Shown piece by piece: positions 63,050 through 64,000 of a DNA stretch of 64,000 nucleotides. The translations under genes and the position numbers were made by a program. Every line of letters begins with the position of its first letter. Positions within the stretch are counted from its first letter, which is position 1. The stretch comes from Synechococcus sp. KORDI-52 (lineage in GTDB: Bacteria > Cyanobacteriota > Cyanobacteriia > PCC-6307 > Cyanobiaceae): contig NZ_CP006271.1 in assembly GCF_000737595.1 (NCBI RefSeq), positions 682,001 through 746,000 of the forward strand, read 5' to 3'. Below the pieces are notes generated by a model, which saw nothing but the letters and a program-made list of their open reading frames with translations, was not told the origin of the DNA and ran no database searches.

Positions 63050-63643
63050 TTATCCCTCGGCTTCCCGCAGAAAGTTCGCCAGCAGTTGGTGGCCCTGATC
63101 GGTGAGCACGCTTTCGGGGTGGAACTGCACCCCCTGCAGGTGGTGATGCTCCCGGTGCCGCAGGCCCATGATGGTGCCGTCCTCGAGCCATGCGGTGACC
63201 TCGAGGCAGTCCGGCAGGGTGTCGCGTTCGGCGATCAGGGAGTGGTAGCGGGTGGCCGTCAGCGGTTGGGGAAGGCCGGCGAACACGCCGTCGCCCTTGT
63301 GCAGCACCGGTGAGGTTTTGCCGTGCATCTGCTGCTGGGCGCGCACCACCCGGCCGCCGTACACCTGGGCGATGGCCTGATGGCCCAGGCATACCCCCAG
63401 CGTGGGCACCGTTGCTGAAAGCTCTTTGAGGATGTCGAGGCAGACGCCCGATTGATCCGGGTCGCCAGGGCCCGGCGACAACAGGATCGCGTCCGGCTTC
63501 AGGGCACGGATCTGCTCGAGGCTGATGGCGTCGTTGCGATGCACCTGCAGATCCGCCGCCAGCGGATGCTGGGCGGCGAGTTCACCGAAGTACTGCACCA
63601 GGTTGAAGGTGAAGCTGTCGTAGTTGTCGATGACCAGCAGCAT
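63050..63643 (-). CDS. trpG: Anthranilate synthase component II (glutamine amidotransferase)
   Basis: 197 residues. Class I amidotransferase: [31 protein letters not shown], catalytic Cys in [15 protein letters not shown] and the His-Glu pair in VQFHPESVL. It supplies ammonia for anthranilate (tryptophan) and often also 4-amino-4-deoxychorismate (folate) synthesis. dgkA ends 14 bases upstream on the same strand. Confidence 0.95.
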   Translation of the reverse strand: MLLVIDNYDSFTFNLVQYFGELAAQHPLAADLQVHRNDAISLEQIRALKPDAILLSPGPGDPDQSGVCLDILKELSATVPTLGVCLGHQAIAQVYGGRVVRAQQQMHGKTSPVLHKGDGVFAGLPQPLTATRYHSLIAERDTLPDCLEVTAWLEDGTIMGLRHREHHHLQGVQFHPESVLTDQGHQLLANFLREAEG

Positions 63644-63657
63644 CAGCGAATCGGGAG

Positions 63658-64000
63658 TCAGAGCCCCAGGCGGAGCAGGAGCGGCGGAAGCAGGAGAAAC
63701 AGAGCGATCAGCAAGGAGCTGATGGCAGCTGTCAGCACGGCGGCAGCAGCACAGTCTTTGGCGATGCGGGCCAAGGGGTGGTAGCGCCGGCCGATGGCCA
63801 GATCCACCACCGCTTCCATGGCTGTGTTCAGCAGTTCCAGCACCAGCACGGCCGCCACCGTAAGCACCAGCACGGCCAGGCGGATCAGATCCAGTTGCAG
63901 CCAGGCGGCCAGACCAAACACCACCACGCCCGTCACCACATGGATGCGGAAGTTGCGCTGGGTGAGGAAGGCATAGCCGAGGCCCTGGGCGGCATAGCGA
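63658..64000 (-). CDS. dgkA: Diacylglycerol/undecaprenol kinase, partial (start beyond window)
   Basis: The reverse frame is open from the window edge to the stop at 63658. The family signature [15 protein letters not shown] is followed by [20 protein letters not shown], with three transmembrane helices and upstream [11 protein letters not shown]. It is a small integral-membrane kinase of the DgkA/undecaprenol kinase type. The first residues are missing. Confidence 0.92.
   Translation of the reverse strand, partial: RYAAQGLGYAFLTQRNFRIHVVTGVVVFGLAAWLQLDLIRLAVLVLTVAAVLVLELLNTAMEAVVDLAIGRRYHPLARIAKDCAAAAVLTAAISSLLIALFLLLPPLLLRLGL

Overview
This window reads as the chromosome of a marine picocyanobacterium of the Synechococcus/Cyanobium group. 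The basis is the secE-nusG-rplKAJL order, picocyanobacterial proteins (DUF3747, DUF2062, a pentapeptide/TPR secreted protein), a single bifunctional RelA/SpoT, a ClpB2-type chaperone, cobalamin and type IV pilus genes, and a GC-rich core interrupted by AT-rich accessory blocks. No database search was possible, so names rest on motifs and family knowledge.

Layout. 1-7 kb: start of eno (reverse), glyoxalase I, a ClpB-like disaggregase, then secE-nusG-rplK-rplA-rplJ-rplL with structured leaders and a double terminator. 7-10 kb: DUF3747 protein, RNase H, pyrD. 10.5-15.2 kb: type IV pilus operon pilM-like, pilN, pilO, pilQ. 15.2-22.5 kb: pentapeptide/TPR protein, CobD-like aminotransferase, murG, two secreted proteins, a beta-hydroxyacid dehydrogenase, pgk, RbgA-like GTPase. 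22.6-25.6 kb: a small AT-rich block with a cytochrome P450 and an MFS transporter. 25.5-39.95 kb: housekeeping genes (rluD-type synthase, fused ABC ATPase, spoT, mnmE, def, NCS2 permease, nadC, Fe-alcohol dehydrogenase, argS) plus a phage-like GH19 endolysin. 40-57.7 kb: the main accessory island. 57.8-64 kb: hisC-asparaginase, two AT-rich membrane protein genes, then dgkA-trpG-MBL protein.

The island between argS and hisC is the most interesting part. Its centre is a tightly coupled five-gene operon (43171-50644): two unknown proteins sharing an HFAR-type motif, a DyP-type heme peroxidase, a membrane-anchored P450 with an abnormal I-helix, and a PAS-GGDEF-EAL protein whose GGDEF is degenerate but whose EAL looks intact. 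A second PAS-GGDEF-EAL protein with an intact GGDEF lies just upstream. Further along are an MscS channel, an MpaB/DUF2236-type oxygenase, a vanadium-dependent haloperoxidase and a patatin-like lipase. The density of peroxide- and heme-using enzymes, with a lipase and cyclic-di-GMP signalling, suggests an oxidative (oxylipin-like or halogenation) pathway under second-messenger control. That pathway is an inference. A 16-bp poly-C tract and a T9 tract sit at translation starts in the island, and strong inverted repeats precede the operon.
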